From contig JAEQBH010002446.1 of assembly GCA_016808115.1 (NCBI GenBank), positions 1 to 64,000 of the forward strand: DNA of 64,000 bases. Direction: 5' to 3'. The translations under genes were made by a program, and so were the position numbers. Shown one piece after another: positions 11,963 through 25,078 of this stretch. Origin of the DNA: Tetrastigma voinierianum. Its lineage: Eukaryota > Streptophyta > Magnoliopsida > Vitales > Vitaceae. The notes under the pieces are model-generated. The model saw only the letters and a list, made by a program, of their open reading frames with translations, did no database searches and had not been told where the DNA came from. Each line of letters opens with the position of its first letter. Positions within the stretch are counted from its first letter, which is position 1.

Positions 11963-14900
11963 AGATCGAGCCTCCACTCTACTGAGCTTCCTTATCCCAT
12001 AAGATCTCCCCTGATAAACTTTGGATTGAACTGAATTGAATCTTTATCTCAAAATCTGTTCTCTGATTTCAATATCCGCATTGGTCGCCTTTATAGGTCA
12101 ATTATCCTTTAGTTCACTTTAGCCGATCTCTATACACATAGATCTTGAGTCGACTTACTGGGAAGGTTACATGAAACATGAGCTGCAAACCTTAGACAAC
12201 TCTAGAGTAAGGTCTAATTATATGCAACATCAACCCACTCCCGCAATAATCTCATATGGTCATGATTCACATTCCCACTTTTCCAAGTATTCTTCCAACT
12301 GAGGACACCTTCATGGGAACTTATGGAAACCCATCGCCACCTTAAACCCAGACCTACAAGCTGTCCGCATAACTTTTCTCCCGTCATTGGCCCCTGCCAT
12401 TCTAACGCTTGTAATCCTGATCTTATTCAAGGGTAATCGAGACTTAACTCGGGCCTATCAAATTCCTCCTACTTCATCCCAAGATTTATAATAAGTTAAT
12501 TTCCAGCCCAGAGAAGTAATGTCAAATGAGCCATGCCTATACCGGATTGATAATCGTTACAGAGGCGAGTTCCATCGCAGATAAAATGCGCATCCCAGCT
12601 TCCTTAAACTCTATCATGCAGCAGTCAAAAGATATCCTCTTCTGGGCCGTCATAGCTCTCTCCTCGACTCGACCATCGCCTCCTGAGATGGAAAGCCAGG
12701 AGGCGTGCACCCAGTCCCCACGTGCATCTCGTAAACCCGGACCAAATCTGATAAATCTGGGTCTCGTCTGAGACTATCGAGAGAGTGGAATTATAATCTA
12801 ATCATCTCCTCATATATAATCAAAGCAATCTGGCCCAATGGGTCATTGCTAATCGGGAGAAAATGCTGATTTCTTTAGTCTATCCACCATCACCCATAGG
12901 CATCTGTTGTCTCCAGCTCTTAAGTCCGATAACAAAAATCCATAGTAACTGATCCCACTCATACTGTGAATCTATGTTGTATCTTTCCGCTGGCTTCGTG
13001 CCTCCGCTTTACCCGTCGACGTTAAAGTATCCGGATACGAAATCTCAGAATTTCCTTTTTCTCAGTACCCTTTCACCAATGCTCCCTAAAAGATGACAGA
13101 TCTCTGTGCTCAGTGGTGCATGAATATACCAAGAGTTAGCATGATTTCCTTGCTCACCCATGTTAGTACAACATCTGGCTCCTCTAATCTGAGCCGTTTT
13201 TCATCGTTCATTCAGAACTCCGTTTCTCATCACCCCCCATCTCTCGCCTCACCTTAATCATTCTAAACCTTTCCCACCTCTCCCATCCCATCCACAGAAG
13301 TAGGATTAACATAAATGATGCCATTAGGTGTCCTCAGACGCTTTACCCATGAACCTAACTGAAAGATCTCTTCAACTTCATCACAAATAATGGGAGATAT
13401 CACTCAGATAAGATAGAACCTCCTATTTCAGCCTAAGGCATCGGCCACTACATCGCCTTCCCAGATGGTACTCTTATCATAATCATAATTTAATCAACTC
13501 CAAACCACCGGCGCTTCTCTTGCTATCTTTCATAAAGATATATTGCAGGTGCCTTATGATCGTGAATATCCGGACAAGGAATGACCGATAGATAATGTCT
13601 CCGCATCTTTGGTGAGCCAAAACCACCGGGCCGCTAGTTCTAAATCATGGGCCCGTGAGGTCTTCTGGCTTCTGCAGCTTAACCATTTGAAGCATAGTTT
13701 ATCGCTCTACCATCCCGTGACCAAACGCAATGACCCTAACCCTTTGTCTCGCAGGCATCACTATATACCATAAATCGCCCTTTCCTTGACAGGCGACACC
13801 TGAGCGCCGCCACCCTCTCACTTCCGCCCAAAACTATGCCGCGTGCATTCGACCACCAATTTCCTCACGATCCTTTTTTTCAATAGATTCGTCAACGGAG
13901 TTGCTATCTTCAAAAATCCATCAACAGTTCGTATTAACTCGCCAATCAAGGAAACTCAAGTAACTTCAAATATTTAGGTGGCTTCCGGGGTCAATGAGGC
14001 TTCACCTTTCAGCCGAAATGACATGACCCAAGAAAGCTACTTCGCTCAACCAAATCAAAACTATTTAAACTTATGATAACTGACGCCTCAAGAATCTAAT
14101 ATTTTATCCTGAGATGCTCTGAGGTTCTTGAACTTCCTTCCAGTACACTAGAATGTCATCAATGACACTGATCACAAACTTATCTAACACTGATCAATAC
14201 CTTGTTCATCAAACCATAGAACACAAATAAGTATTAGTCAATCCTGTGAATGCATCAATAGAACCTGTGAGTGAACTGGGATTCACTGAAGGCAAGCCTT
14301 AGAACATCATTCTCCTAACCTCAATCGATGGTAGCCCCCACTTTTAGTCCTATCTTAGAATATACCAGATCCAGCGCAATTGGTCAATAGTCATCTATAT
14401 TTAGGGAAGCTGATGTCGAAGGCAAGATTGTCACCCTATCTGGTCGTCTATAGTCTATACACAACCGTAAGCTCCATCTTTCTTCTTTACGAAGAGAACT
14501 GAGCTCAGATGCAGGTACTAGTTCTGGATGCCCTTGCTAGCAATTCCTCCAATTGCACTCAATTCTTTCAACTCATTGTTGTCTTCAGATGTGAGGAATG
14601 ATATCGCTGCCCCCGAACGGTCCACAGAATTTAACTCCAATTTCTCTTATCCAAGGGTAAACCCGAAATATCATCCGGATAATATCTGGGAACCTTCGAT
14701 CATGAGATACCTTCTGTACTGGGTGTCCCTCTGCTCTCCCATATCTCACTCAAATGCCAACAACCTCTACAACCTGGTCTCACATTTTGTATGTCATATA
14801 TTTAATGACTTAGTGGGCCATCTCTTCTGACATTCCCGTAGAATATCACACCTGTCTCTGGCCTAAACCAATCTTACTTCCTTCATAGCACCTGAGGTAT

Positions 14901-14990
14901 CATGCCTGGATAATGTGGCCTGGCACCCAAGATTATGATCAAACTACATACCCCAACACTATCGGTGTCCGGCTTTGAAAACTTTATTCC
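11963..14990 (-). pseudogene. Decayed Ty3/gypsy pol of element E
   Basis: Read on the minus strand, the gypsy order RT, RNase H, integrase is visible in fragments. A 'QLEELLA' helix and 'VLFVKKKDG' sit at about 14460-14560, and the RT catalytic block reads 'KFVISVIDDILVY' at about 14140-14180, with VIDD in place of the usual (F/Y)xDD. 'EVAFLGHVISA' follows at about 14005-14045. An RNase H end motif 'GDVVADA' is at about 13440-13462. The integrase pieces are 'VMVDRLKKSA' near 12860-12890 and a 'SIVSD..DP' block with one frameshift near 12750-12785. Stops and shifts fall every few tens of codons, so no product is possible as written. The family role would be copying RNA to cDNA and integrating it. 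Confidence 0.75.
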
Positions 14991-16399
14991 GATCACCAAC
15001 GCACTGAAACCATCCTTTCTGATATCATAGTATCTCTTGTTGTATCAAAACCACCATACGACTATCTATAGCCATGGACTCTATCCGTGCCTCTGCATCG
15101 TAATGAAATAAATGAATTAGTGGTTCAGTCCTACCACTTATTATGCATCATGATCAGAACTCAAATCATAATAAATAATACAATCGTGATGGACCGCCTG
15201 CTGTAGACTAAATACCAGTCTGAAAATGAAAATAATTAATCAGCAGACCTGGCACGTCGTCTCATTTCACCACCGCCGTGTGTCAGGCACTGCCACCGGT
15301 CTGAACCAATTTCATCGCTACTGACCGGGACCATTGTGCTCCTGTAGATGCAACAGCTCAGCCTCGAGGTCCCGCAGCCAATAACCCGTGGACGCCTACA
15401 AAGTGAATCTTCCAAATGTGAAACATCCCGGCTCATAGCCTCATCCCCGCACTCTCCGAGATGCCTCCGGCTACGTGGCACAATGGAAAAATTCGATCTC
15501 AAGATCTACTCACTCTTGGTCGCTAAAGTGATCGACCCGGACCCCTGCCAGATGCTACCGCTGAACCCAGCCCCACTGCTGGGCCTCATTTTTTTCTTCC
15601 TTTCTACTTGATCGACTAGGGTCTAGCCGAATTAGTGTTGGGAGCACGTTCCTTAACGTCCGGTCGCCCGAGTTAGAACCGAACTCCGTCCTTTCTACCT
15701 TTAGTGCCGCCAAACTTTCATAAAATTGCTATCATTGCTGCTGTATCCTAGTAAACACTCCCGAAACCCGTGTCTCACTGCGCTGGAAAGACCTCGTGTC
15801 CACATCAACTTATAATAAATGAACGCTAACCCTATCTAACCATATAAGTACCCGCTCTAGGTCAGTTTACTCATCATAAGTTTTAGCCCCTAATTTTGGA
15901 TTTTAGAGCGCATTCTATCATGCCCTCTTGCTCTTCTAGAGACCCAGTAAGTGGTGATTCTTTGTAACAATCTATATAACATGATCCATCGTCAAGGTAC
16001 CGCCCCTTGGGTCTACGGCCCTCGATGGTTCTACTGGGGCTGATTCATTGAAACATCTTCCCGATCCCAAGGGTGTGCCGACATATCTCTACGGTGGTGC
16101 CTCGGGGTGCGGAAGTCTAGATTTACCTCTATATGACCTCGTCCGAGACATAATGTTAGTGAATTTCAAGATTAAAAGGTCGATGACACTTTTCAATATT
16201 TGATGCATGCAAGGATTTGTAAAAAATATATAGGTTGCAACGGAAAATCGTGAAATTTTTTATATGAAATATCGTGAAAACGTGCAGCAGTGGCCCATCT
16301 TTAAGCGCTGCGATACCAGGATTGACCAGGACCCCTTCCTAGTGACGATCTATGGCAACTCCACGATAACCTCGGTAAACTCGATCGGTGACAAGTTAC
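14991..16399 (-). pseudogene. Probable gag/leader region of element E
   Basis: This segment lies between the RT-bearing part and the right-hand LTR, where gag, protease and leader belong in a minus-strand gypsy element. An open frame of 88 codons (15236-15502, minus) is rich in Arg, Ser and Cys, but I see no zinc knuckle or protease DSG motif. The assignment rests on position only. The primer-binding site could not be located. Confidence 0.4.
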
Positions 16400-18854
16400 C
16401 ATGAAAATTACGCCCGTTAAAGCTATTTGGCCCATCTTTGGAAAACGTGGGTTATAAATTTTTTACTTTTCTATCAAAATCACACCTTTAGATTTAGCGA
16501 ATCCGTGTATACTTGACTACGATTAGTCCAAGCCCAAAATACAAAATCACTGTATAAAACAAAAAATACACTCCAATGTTTTCCAAATGTCCCGACTCTG
16601 ACAATAAAGGACCTCTGAGTCTCATCAAAATATAAGATAAGGATCAATCAATATAAGTTTATGTCGCAACTGTTTTCTCCAGTGTTTGTACATATTTTAC
16701 AAAGATATTTACATACAAAATACACATTTAACTTTACTATTTTTAATTTTTTATCTTATATATAATCTGCAGGCGTCTGGGGCAGGATCTGGAAAGGTCT
16801 TTCGGCTTGACACACTTTTGAAAATTATTTTAAACGGCTTGTGGAGCCAAGCGGGCTCTGTGAGTACTATAAGTTCTAAATCTTTTGTTGTCTGGCACAT
16901 TTGTACCTGTAATCCTTTTTAGAAATGGTTGTAAGCTGTTTATGAGAAAGCGAGTTTTATATGAAAACCATTCATTATTTTACTAATGGCAGCATTAAAA
17001 AACTATTCTCTTCTTTGGCATTACGAAAACTATTCTAGCTGCAGCATTTGGAGTGGTGGTTAATATCTAAAAAGTGCTATGCATGAGTACCAACCATTGT
17101 GGCCCACGTTACGAAATACCCTAGGCAGTGATGCCTCGACCTCGGAACACAGCATCGATAGTGAACTCTCGGGTTCCCAGGCTAATATGGTCACGTGTGA
17201 ACACGGCGGAATCTATATAGCATAATGGAACATAAAACCAAAATGCTCGGTGATGGAGCATAGAACCTTTCGCGGCTATCTGCTAGTTAACAACTCTCAT
17301 ACTCAAGGCTGCCAGAGGCAGAAACCACTGCCGTCTGTACTGAATCTGACCCAATTGCCAACCGAGCGATATAGTTAGTCATAATATCCCATAACCTTGC
17401 CATGCACAATCCGAAATACATCGACGAAGCGGTGTGCCATCTGAGGTTTTGCAAACCCGAGGCCAAGCTTGTTTCTTAAATGCGAAAATCGAACTTTTCT
17501 GCTAAGTATATGATTGGGAGGTAAAAAAATGCTTTATAAATCTATATTTTCAAAGCACTTTACAAAGCTGCCAATTTAATAACCGTTTTAGAAAATGATT
17601 TTGGTATTCGCCTTTTCTCGACTAATTTCTTTCAAATCTTGTCAAGCACTCCCTAGATTCTTGTGGATTAACCAAATGCTTCTACAATTCATTAATTACA
17701 AAAATGCCACCGGTTTAACATTTTAATAATACATGTGGCTTTCAAAGTGACTATATCGAACGAACTTCGATTCTAACAAAACTTTACGTGCTAGTCCCAT
17801 TCGATATGGACATCGATAATATGATGTGAAATTGACCAAAATGTCCATACACATTAAATGCCCCATAAAAACTATCTGTTTTAGTGTTTTGACTGAGGAC
17901 TCAAAGATACAAAAATACGGCTGTTTAAAAGTCGCAGGCTTGTCCAACTTCTTCTCACGAAATTTCAGCGGCCGTAGGAAAGCAGTCCCAAATTCAGCCT
18001 TATTGTCAGAACACGAGTCTAAATATTCCTAAAAATTTCTAAGCTAAGTCTAAATTTTGGAGGCTATACGACCTTTACGGTCTCTTAGAAATTTAGTGTT
18101 ACACCAGTATTTGTTAAAATATGATAAAACATTCTACACTTTTAAGAAGTTTGACAAAAGTAGATATTAGTGCATATGCGTAGCTCTCTTGATATACCAA
18201 TTTTGTCTTAACTCAAATGAGCGTCTACGGTCAGATTCCGTAAATCTAAGAAGAACAAAGAAAGAATAAAAGCAAAATGCGTCTCCTCTGTCTCTCCAAT
18301 TCGTCTCCTCAGTCCGTCCGTCCAAGATAACTTTGATTTTTTTCCTTTTTGTTTTGTTTTTTTATTTTCGTTTTTTTTTTTCATTTTTTTAGTGGGATCC
18401 ACATATCCCTTTTTATTTCATTTCTATCATTTGTGCAAACGATTTATTTTGTCGGGTTTAAGTTTCATTTATCAATTGAATATTCTTTAAATGTTGTCAT
18501 TTTGATTTTCTAAAATCCCGTTTTAGTTTCCTCTAAGCAGTGATGCAGAAATTAGTAAATATTCGGAGCTATTTAGATTCATGGCTTTGTGGATTACTAG
18601 ATTCCCGTGAGGCGAACTTAATGTACGGTCAGTTTCGTCATCAGAGATCTAGAGAATTTTCGAGACTTCTCTGGTCCTGGTAAATTATTGTTATATTTCA
18701 TGTTGCTTTCAGTGTGTAACCCTTTCGCTTTGTTGTTGCAGAAAGTGTAGCGTTAACGAAAACAAATTTGCTGTAAAACAACTCAAGAGTAATATAGCAT
18801 GATTGATAAAGCCTTTGTTTCAGTTTGCCATTACCTCTGGGCGAGATCATTACA
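16400..18854 (-). repeat. Right (5') LTR of nested element E
   Basis: Direct repeat partner of 9247-11962 (landmarks given there). The two LTRs differ by many substitutions and short indels, which suggests an old insertion or poor base calling. The right edge is placed at 'attaca' (18849-18854), after which the sequence resumes the outer LTR. The left edge is uncertain by about 150 bp. Confidence 0.6.
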
Positions 18855-21406
18855 TAATGACAGATTTTTGAAAATGACAAAAACTGATGGCTGCTTTGCT
18901 ATGATCTGTAAATCTTTGATTTTCTTCCGCGGCTTTGCAACATATAACTCCTTCGTTATGGGTATTCTTGGACTCTATGAAGCCCTTTGGAGTCACAGAA
19001 TCTATCCATATATAGATTGATATAATATTGATCTTATAGTACACGAAATGACAAAAAGCGGTGGTTGTTCTTTGTAACTGTAACTGCGAGTCGCTGCTGG
19101 ACTGCGTTTTCTTCATGGCTTGCAACTTGCATAACTCCTTCGTTAGGACTCCGTTATGGGTATTCTTGGATTCTATGGAAAACTAATTGAGTCTAGAATC
19201 TAACCATATTCTATTTAATGGCATTTGGTGCCCACATCTTGTCTGAAAATTGAATTGTTGTACCAAGTGTACTAATCGCTTGGTTAAAGTTAATTGGAAT
19301 ACATGGTAAGAAAGGATGTAAATATGAACAAGAAATAGCAATATATGTAGATTTGATATGTAAAGAATTATAGGCAGAAAAGTACCTACAGGTATGAAAG
19401 GAAGAGTCTACATTGCATGCTCCTACAGGAAGATAGAGACCCGATCCCGATATAAAGTATAAAACGTCTGAGTATAGGAATGTATAGGTATATGTCATAA
19501 GATATGATAATTACGATAAAGTACATGAAGATATAGAATTTAACAAGATATAAGATGTTACAAGTAGATGACATGATAACCGAATAAAGAGTATATGATA
19601 TGACCTATGATTGTCATCATGCTCAAGCAAATCAGATGGAACATGATAGGAACACATGAATGAGTAAAAGCATACATAATAGAAATATAGAAAGTACATG
19701 AATAGTTAAATCATGATAGAAACGCATAAAGGATATGATGCATAAAGGATATAAAGGGATATGAATAGATAAATATATATATGAATATATGAATACAAGA
19801 GTACATAGATGCATTCATGTATATGATAGGATTCACAGCTGTAATCTGAAAATTAAAACTAAATTAATGATAGAAAAGAAATGGGCCTCACATTATTTGT
19901 GAAATATGAGAACAACCAATAAACTAAATATGTGAAGGTATTACAGACAAAATAAATAATAGTGTATATCATCGGCATATATGATAACAATAGTTATTCA
20001 TGTAGATGAGATATGCAAATGTAATAAAATGGATTATGCGCTTTGAACTGGTAGAGGGATAGATGGGCATCTTATATTAGGGAAAAAGCGAGTTTGCGGC
20101 ATCTCTTAATCGATTGACCCGTTTGGGTCATTCTGACGCCTTGAGGCCCATATAGATGGTCGTTATGCCGTCTGATGATAGCAGTAATAGCCGGACCTTA
20201 TAGACCAGCATTTCGTGCGGTGAGTACAATAACCGGGCCCTTATAGTTTCCTTTATCCACTTCTAAGGTTTATACAGACATGAAACATAAAACAAATTAT
20301 TTGAATATGACATGTGAAAATATGATATGATGCGAGAAGCGTAGCATTCTTTATGTGATGATAGGATACGTAACATGAGATTATATAGTCCAACATAATA
20401 TATGAAAATGTATAAGAATGTAAAATGATACGAAAAGTTAATATGATAATACGATTATATGAAAGTACAAGATGACGAATATGAAATATGACAATATATG
20501 AAAAGTACATAATACATGAAACAGTACATGAATACAATATATGGAAAGTCACCTGAGAAATACGAGTACACGAAAAGTATACAAAGTCTGATGCAAAAAG
20601 TATATGAACAAATACGATTACGCAGAAAGAGAAAGTAATATGAAAAGTACTCTTGGGAAAACGGTATGAAATAATACATGAGCGATTACGCCCAGATCGG
20701 TATATGAAATTAGTACATGAACACGGTATGATGGCAATGCGTGAAAGCGGTACCGATGGCGATTACATGATAATAGTACATGATAACAATACATGAAGCG
20801 AACATAACAAATGGTATAGTATATATAACCATGAAGTAATATATGTATACCGAATATGACATGCACATAATAGGATATGTAATATGAACCATTAGAAAGA
20901 TAATAGATCAAATGATAAGTACTAGAATAAATAAATGACCATATGAAAGGTTATATGTCCAAGCGTCACATGATAGAAGTGTATGTTATATAGAAAATGA
21001 TAAGATAAGTGTATTTGTTGGGACGATCATAGTTATTAGTCTCGTTCTATATATGTTTTCCCACTAGGCGTAAAAAGCTTAGCACGGGTTTAATCCATAT
21101 AGGTACATAAGCGAAGACAAGAAGGATGGGGACGGGACATCCCACGCATGTCGGTAGAAATGACTGGCTTCGGATATAGGTGCTCACCGCACTGCTTCCG
21201 CAATCTCTGTATTTTTGGAATAGGTATAAGTTTTGTATATTGAGAATTAAGGGGACTCAGTGCATAGAACATGAATATCACTGCGGTGGTACTTATAATG
21301 TAAATGTAAATGTTTTTTTTTATTTATGAAAAAAGCGAGTGAAGTTAAGAGTCAGGTTCAACATAAGTACGCTTTTATTGCCACGGCGAAGGAGTGGGGC
21401 GTGACA
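18855..21406 (-). repeat. Right half of outer LTR (family L)
   Basis: Reverse complement of about 1420-2570. It contains a 'gactctatg(g/a)aa' motif twice (18970 and 19160) and the 'caagtgtactaatcgcttgg' block (19265-19284). A long stretch rich in 'atga/tacatga/atatga' words follows (19400-20950). It ends with GGGGCGTGACA at 21406. Many short reading frames here are products of the simple composition and are not genes. Confidence 0.6.
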
Positions 21407-21650
21407 TGGCAAATTTCTCTGAGATGGTGAAGGAATTAAACCTGGCCGGCTGTTAATGGAATGCATTTTCTATCTTCTACTCGAACTTGTTCATGGCATC
21501 ACCCATCTTTAAGTATTACATGGAAAATGAGCCTGCATTGCACTCGGCTCTTATTTTTCGTATCAATTAAATCATTGCCCATAAGCAGGTTCGATGGAAA
21601 CGATTCCTCTTCCAAGGATAGACCTTGATGACCTAACATTTCATAAAGAA
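21407..21650. repeat. Segment 'G', copy 2, right part
   Basis: Resumes the similarity to 4280-4510 ('tctgagatggtgaagga', then 'attacatggaaaatg') immediately after the composite insertion. It restores the order seen in copy 1. Similarity fades after about 21650. Confidence 0.6.
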
Positions 21651-23479
21651 AACATATAATAAACATCTTCTTCTATAAAAAGAAATAATAAATATATTTA
21701 TGCTTCGAGGTTGAAGGCTTGAAGAAGAAAGAATTATTGATTTTGTTGGAAGTAAAGTTATAAGATTTATTTAGTAGAAAACATGTTTTCCAAATAAGTT
21801 ATAAATGCTAGACGAGCCACGAAGCGCAAAGCAAAAAACCCTGCGCCAAAATCTAGGAGGTGCCTTTCAACATCTCCTTTTATCGGATGTCGATCGACAT
21901 CCCATTGAAGATATGGAAAAGATTGATATCATAAAGGAATTTGAGACTTCAAGGCTTCTTGAATAGAAACAATTAAAGATTCTTGGCCGGCTAGATGAGT
22001 AGAGAAGGAGGTACGCAATTGACATTTTTGTATAAGGAAGATTGAGACATCACCAAATAGAGATCACTCCACACATGAAAGGATGATTCTCTCGGAACTC
22101 TTATGAGATAGCTAATGTGTGGATCATATTTTTGCATCATGCCATTTCTCATTAAAGCGGGGCTCATTTTGTATTTAAAAAAAAAAGAACCATTTAGAGG
22201 TCCAAACACATAACAATGTAGCCATTGCACAAGCAAAGGAATTACAATCTCATCAGAACTAAGGCATTCGTATTTGGAGGTGTGACAGTGCTAGCAGGCA
22301 TGAGACATATCCCATGGTGGCACTAGACATGTCCATGAATTGTCTATTCTCCCTACTCACATTCATTTTTCTTACCATAAAAACGTAAATAAAAATTGTA
22401 TATCTACATTACATGTGGTGTGTTTATACAATAATCAATCTGATAAAATAAAACGTAGGCTTATAAAAGCGGATCTACCAATGGCGGATCCACCTAATGC
22501 CTACGGGGACACTTTGCATCAAATATTTTGAATTTTTTTTTGCATTGTATTAAAGGGGATTAAACAAAGTCTTATCTTTTCCCCCTTTGAAATGTTTACA
22601 AAACTTATTTAACCTTATAACTAAGCCAAAAACAAATTCTAAGTCGAAAATCGTCATCAATATCATTCTTCCTAATAATCAAATAAATTTTTTTTCTATT
22701 TTTAACTATATGTGAGAATATTTTCCTATTTTTACATAATTTGTAAAAATTATCCTATTTATTGTAATTTTTGGAATTTTTTTTTTATTTTCTATTATTT
22801 TCCTATATTACGTATTTCTGGAAATTTTTAACCTAATTTTTACATCTTTTTTTGGAATTTATTTTCTATTTTTCATTATTTTTCAGATTTTTTTTTCTAT
22901 TTTTACATAAATTTTTCAAAAAATTTACTTATTTACCATAAAAACGGTTTTGTCATTAAAATTATCAATTTTTAGGCTTTTCGTATAAGCTTTTTTTCAG
23001 CTTTTTTTGATAAGTTTATTGAATTAAGTTAAAATTAACGTATAGGAGGGTTATAAGCTATTCTAAACACTTATGATTTTTATCAAAAATACTTATGTGA
23101 GAAAATATGAGAGAAAATAAGTTCAAATAAGCTATAAATAAAATCCTGACTTCCAGTTTGATGAGGTTTTTTACTTCCATAGTTCATTGTTAATAAACTC
23201 ATTAGAAATTTGTTTATATATATCGGAATTCTAATTACGTTTTATATTATCAAAGATTCCATGATATTTCCAAAAAAAAAAAAAAAGAAGAAGAAGAAAA
23301 AGTCACTTGTGGGTTCCAAATATTTTGATATCTTGAAGCTACAATTTCTTTTTTTATTTTTTAATAAAGGGTACAATTTCTTGCTGAGTGGTTATTCGTT
23401 GAATTCACATATTTCAATTTTATGTATAAGTTTTCGCTCCATACGATCTGACCCAACATTTCATGAACCCATTTAAATA
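21651..23479. other. AT-rich stretch with no supported gene
   Basis: I see no gene here. Around 22480-22515 there is a 'caatggcggatccacc' sequence that resembles a hAT-type terminal repeat, but no inverted partner is seen nearby. 22680-22930 is built from 'tttttctatttttac'-like words. 22980-23130 contains opposed 'ataagctt/aagctat' words that could be a small palindromic element. An A-rich run lies at 23273-23300. Confidence 0.45.
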
Positions 23480-24184
23480 CAAGCGATTCCCGGATTTTCT
23501 TGGAATCCAAACAGGCATGGCCGGAGGAACATGGATAAGTTCAGGCGCATGAGACTTAAAAGAGAAATACTGGAACATTCTTTTTGTCGTCGCGCGTCTT
23601 CAGAAGAAAAGTCAAGTCACATACATTTACAATTTTACTGATCATATTCTTATGTATGCTTATGATTTTGTTTAAATTAGTTCACATGCATTTACTCAAA
23701 ATACATTAAGTTTGATTAATATTTACTTTTATTAATTTTATTTATTAAAAACAGGATATTACACTAGCGTATTTAGTATATATACAATATGTATTTTGTG
23801 AAACCATAAGATGTTTTGAGTGGGTCAGTATGAAATCAGTTTAAGTTATATAAATATCTAGATTAATATTTGTGCTCTGTCGGAAGAGATGCAAAGCATG
23901 CTTGCCATTAAGGAAGTGGCTGATATCATTGGTTAAATTAAAAGAAATCCAACCATCTTATCCTACAATTAGTACTTGAGACTAGGTGGTGGAGTTAAAT
24001 GATTTTATTAAAAAGAGATTAATTCAACTTAAATTAAGTTATTAAGTAATATCGATGATTTAGCATAATCGAGTTTGTATCACTGTCGCCTGATGCAACT
24101 TGACGTGGAATGTAAGGACCCAACGGGGAGGAAGTCCTCTCTCAAGTCTGAATGGAACTGGGAAAGGGGCGTTAACCTAGACGT

Positions 24185-24440
24185 TTACTTGTATATCATT
24201 TTGGCTATATATATAATCCTACCTACATACACCCCTCATAATTCTACAAAGGAGTTGCAGGCAGCCATGGCAAATCACGGTTATGGTTCACGACCACCAC
24301 CATCGGCGGCACCGGGACTCATGGCTCCACCAGAAGCCTCCCCCTCCTAATTATTACTATCCATGATATTACCCACCTTACTATCCACCGCCATATCAAG
24401 GCTATACAGTGCCGCCGCAGCCGCCATTTTCTTTGGTATT
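24185..24440 (+). pseudogene. Small Pro/Tyr-rich reading frame (copy A) with TATA box
   Basis: A TATA-like box ('ggctatatatataatcc') lies about 65 bp before an ATG at 24266. The frame starts MANHGYGS, then runs Pro/Ala-rich with Gly and Met, and stops at 24348-24350. Shifting one base near 24330 extends it through a Pro/Tyr-rich segment (PPPPNYYYP, then YYPPYYPPPYQGY with one internal stop) to about 24434, where it meets an intron-like or AT-rich sequence. The start, including HGYGS, is conserved in copy B at 30846. I infer a short, possibly secreted or cell-wall-associated Pro/Tyr-rich protein exon, but there is no signal peptide and I do not recognise a family. The frameshift may be a sequence error. 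Confidence 0.4.
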
Positions 24441-25078
24441 TTTTTTTCCTCTAGTACTTTTTAGTTTTCAAAGGGAAGAATATTAAACTCTGGATGTCTA
24501 ATGAAAAATGCCAAAGAAAATCAAATATACATAAATTATTTAGGAACTCAAGTATTTTAAAATTATTTAACCTTTATAACGACAAATGAAAATAAATAAA
24601 AAGAGTTTTAAGTATTAAATATAATAATAAGTCGTTTTTTTCCTTTATTTTTTTCTTTTCTTCTAATTTTTCTCTATTTTTTTCTTGTATTTTCCTTCAA
24701 ATTTTTTGAAAACCAAACATAACCAAAATTAATATCAAAGGGACCAAAAATAAAGCATAAATCACTTAAATTGTTAAATGAAAATTAATATTTACTTTGA
24801 ATTTTATCATTTTTAGCTCAAATATTTATGCAAATAAATTTTCAAATTTTTGAGCGGAAAAAAATTTTTGCAGAAAGTTTCAGGGAGGCAGTGGTATGAT
24901 GTGTTCTGTTTGCCATTGAAACAACATATATTGGGTGAATCATGCTCTGTTCTGTTGCTCCATCTATGATATTACTCTTAATTAATTATGTCTGTGAATT
25001 TCATTTTGTTTATGTGTGTGAATTTCATTTTTTACATGTTCTCCTTTTTAGTTTTTATACTCTGCAATCATGTTATAA
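24441..25078. other. AT-rich segment between reading frame and satellite, copy A only
   Basis: No coding signal. About 700 bp here has no counterpart in copy B, where sequence jumps from the hAT insertion directly to the satellite array. It may be an intron or downstream region of the small Pro/Tyr-rich frame. Confidence 0.4.

Larger units (their letters stand above)
7712..21406 (-). mobile_element. Composite nested LTR insertion of 13.7 kb
   Basis: The unit begins with TGTAACACCCC (7712) and ends with GGGGCGTGACA (21396-21406). These ends are inverted relative to each other, as at the two ends of many plant Ty3/gypsy LTRs. Flanking 'tggaca'/'tggca' looks like the target duplication. The outer parts (7712-about 9246 and about 18855-21406) together form one LTR of roughly 4.1 kb in reverse orientation, matching 1420-3545. 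The middle is a second, complete gypsy element with its own LTR pair. The simplest reading is a solo LTR in segment G that later received a nested element. The inner junctions are approximate. Confidence 0.6.

Noticed and set aside
19200..20960. Many overlapping short minus-strand frames of hydrophobic, Tyr/Ile/Ser-rich sequence
   Set aside because: They arise from 'atatga/tacatga' low-complexity LTR sequence. The reverse-complement copy at 1420-2230 does not keep them.
22480..22515. 'caatggcggatccacc' as the end of a hAT element
   Set aside because: No inverted partner or target duplication was found within several kilobases.
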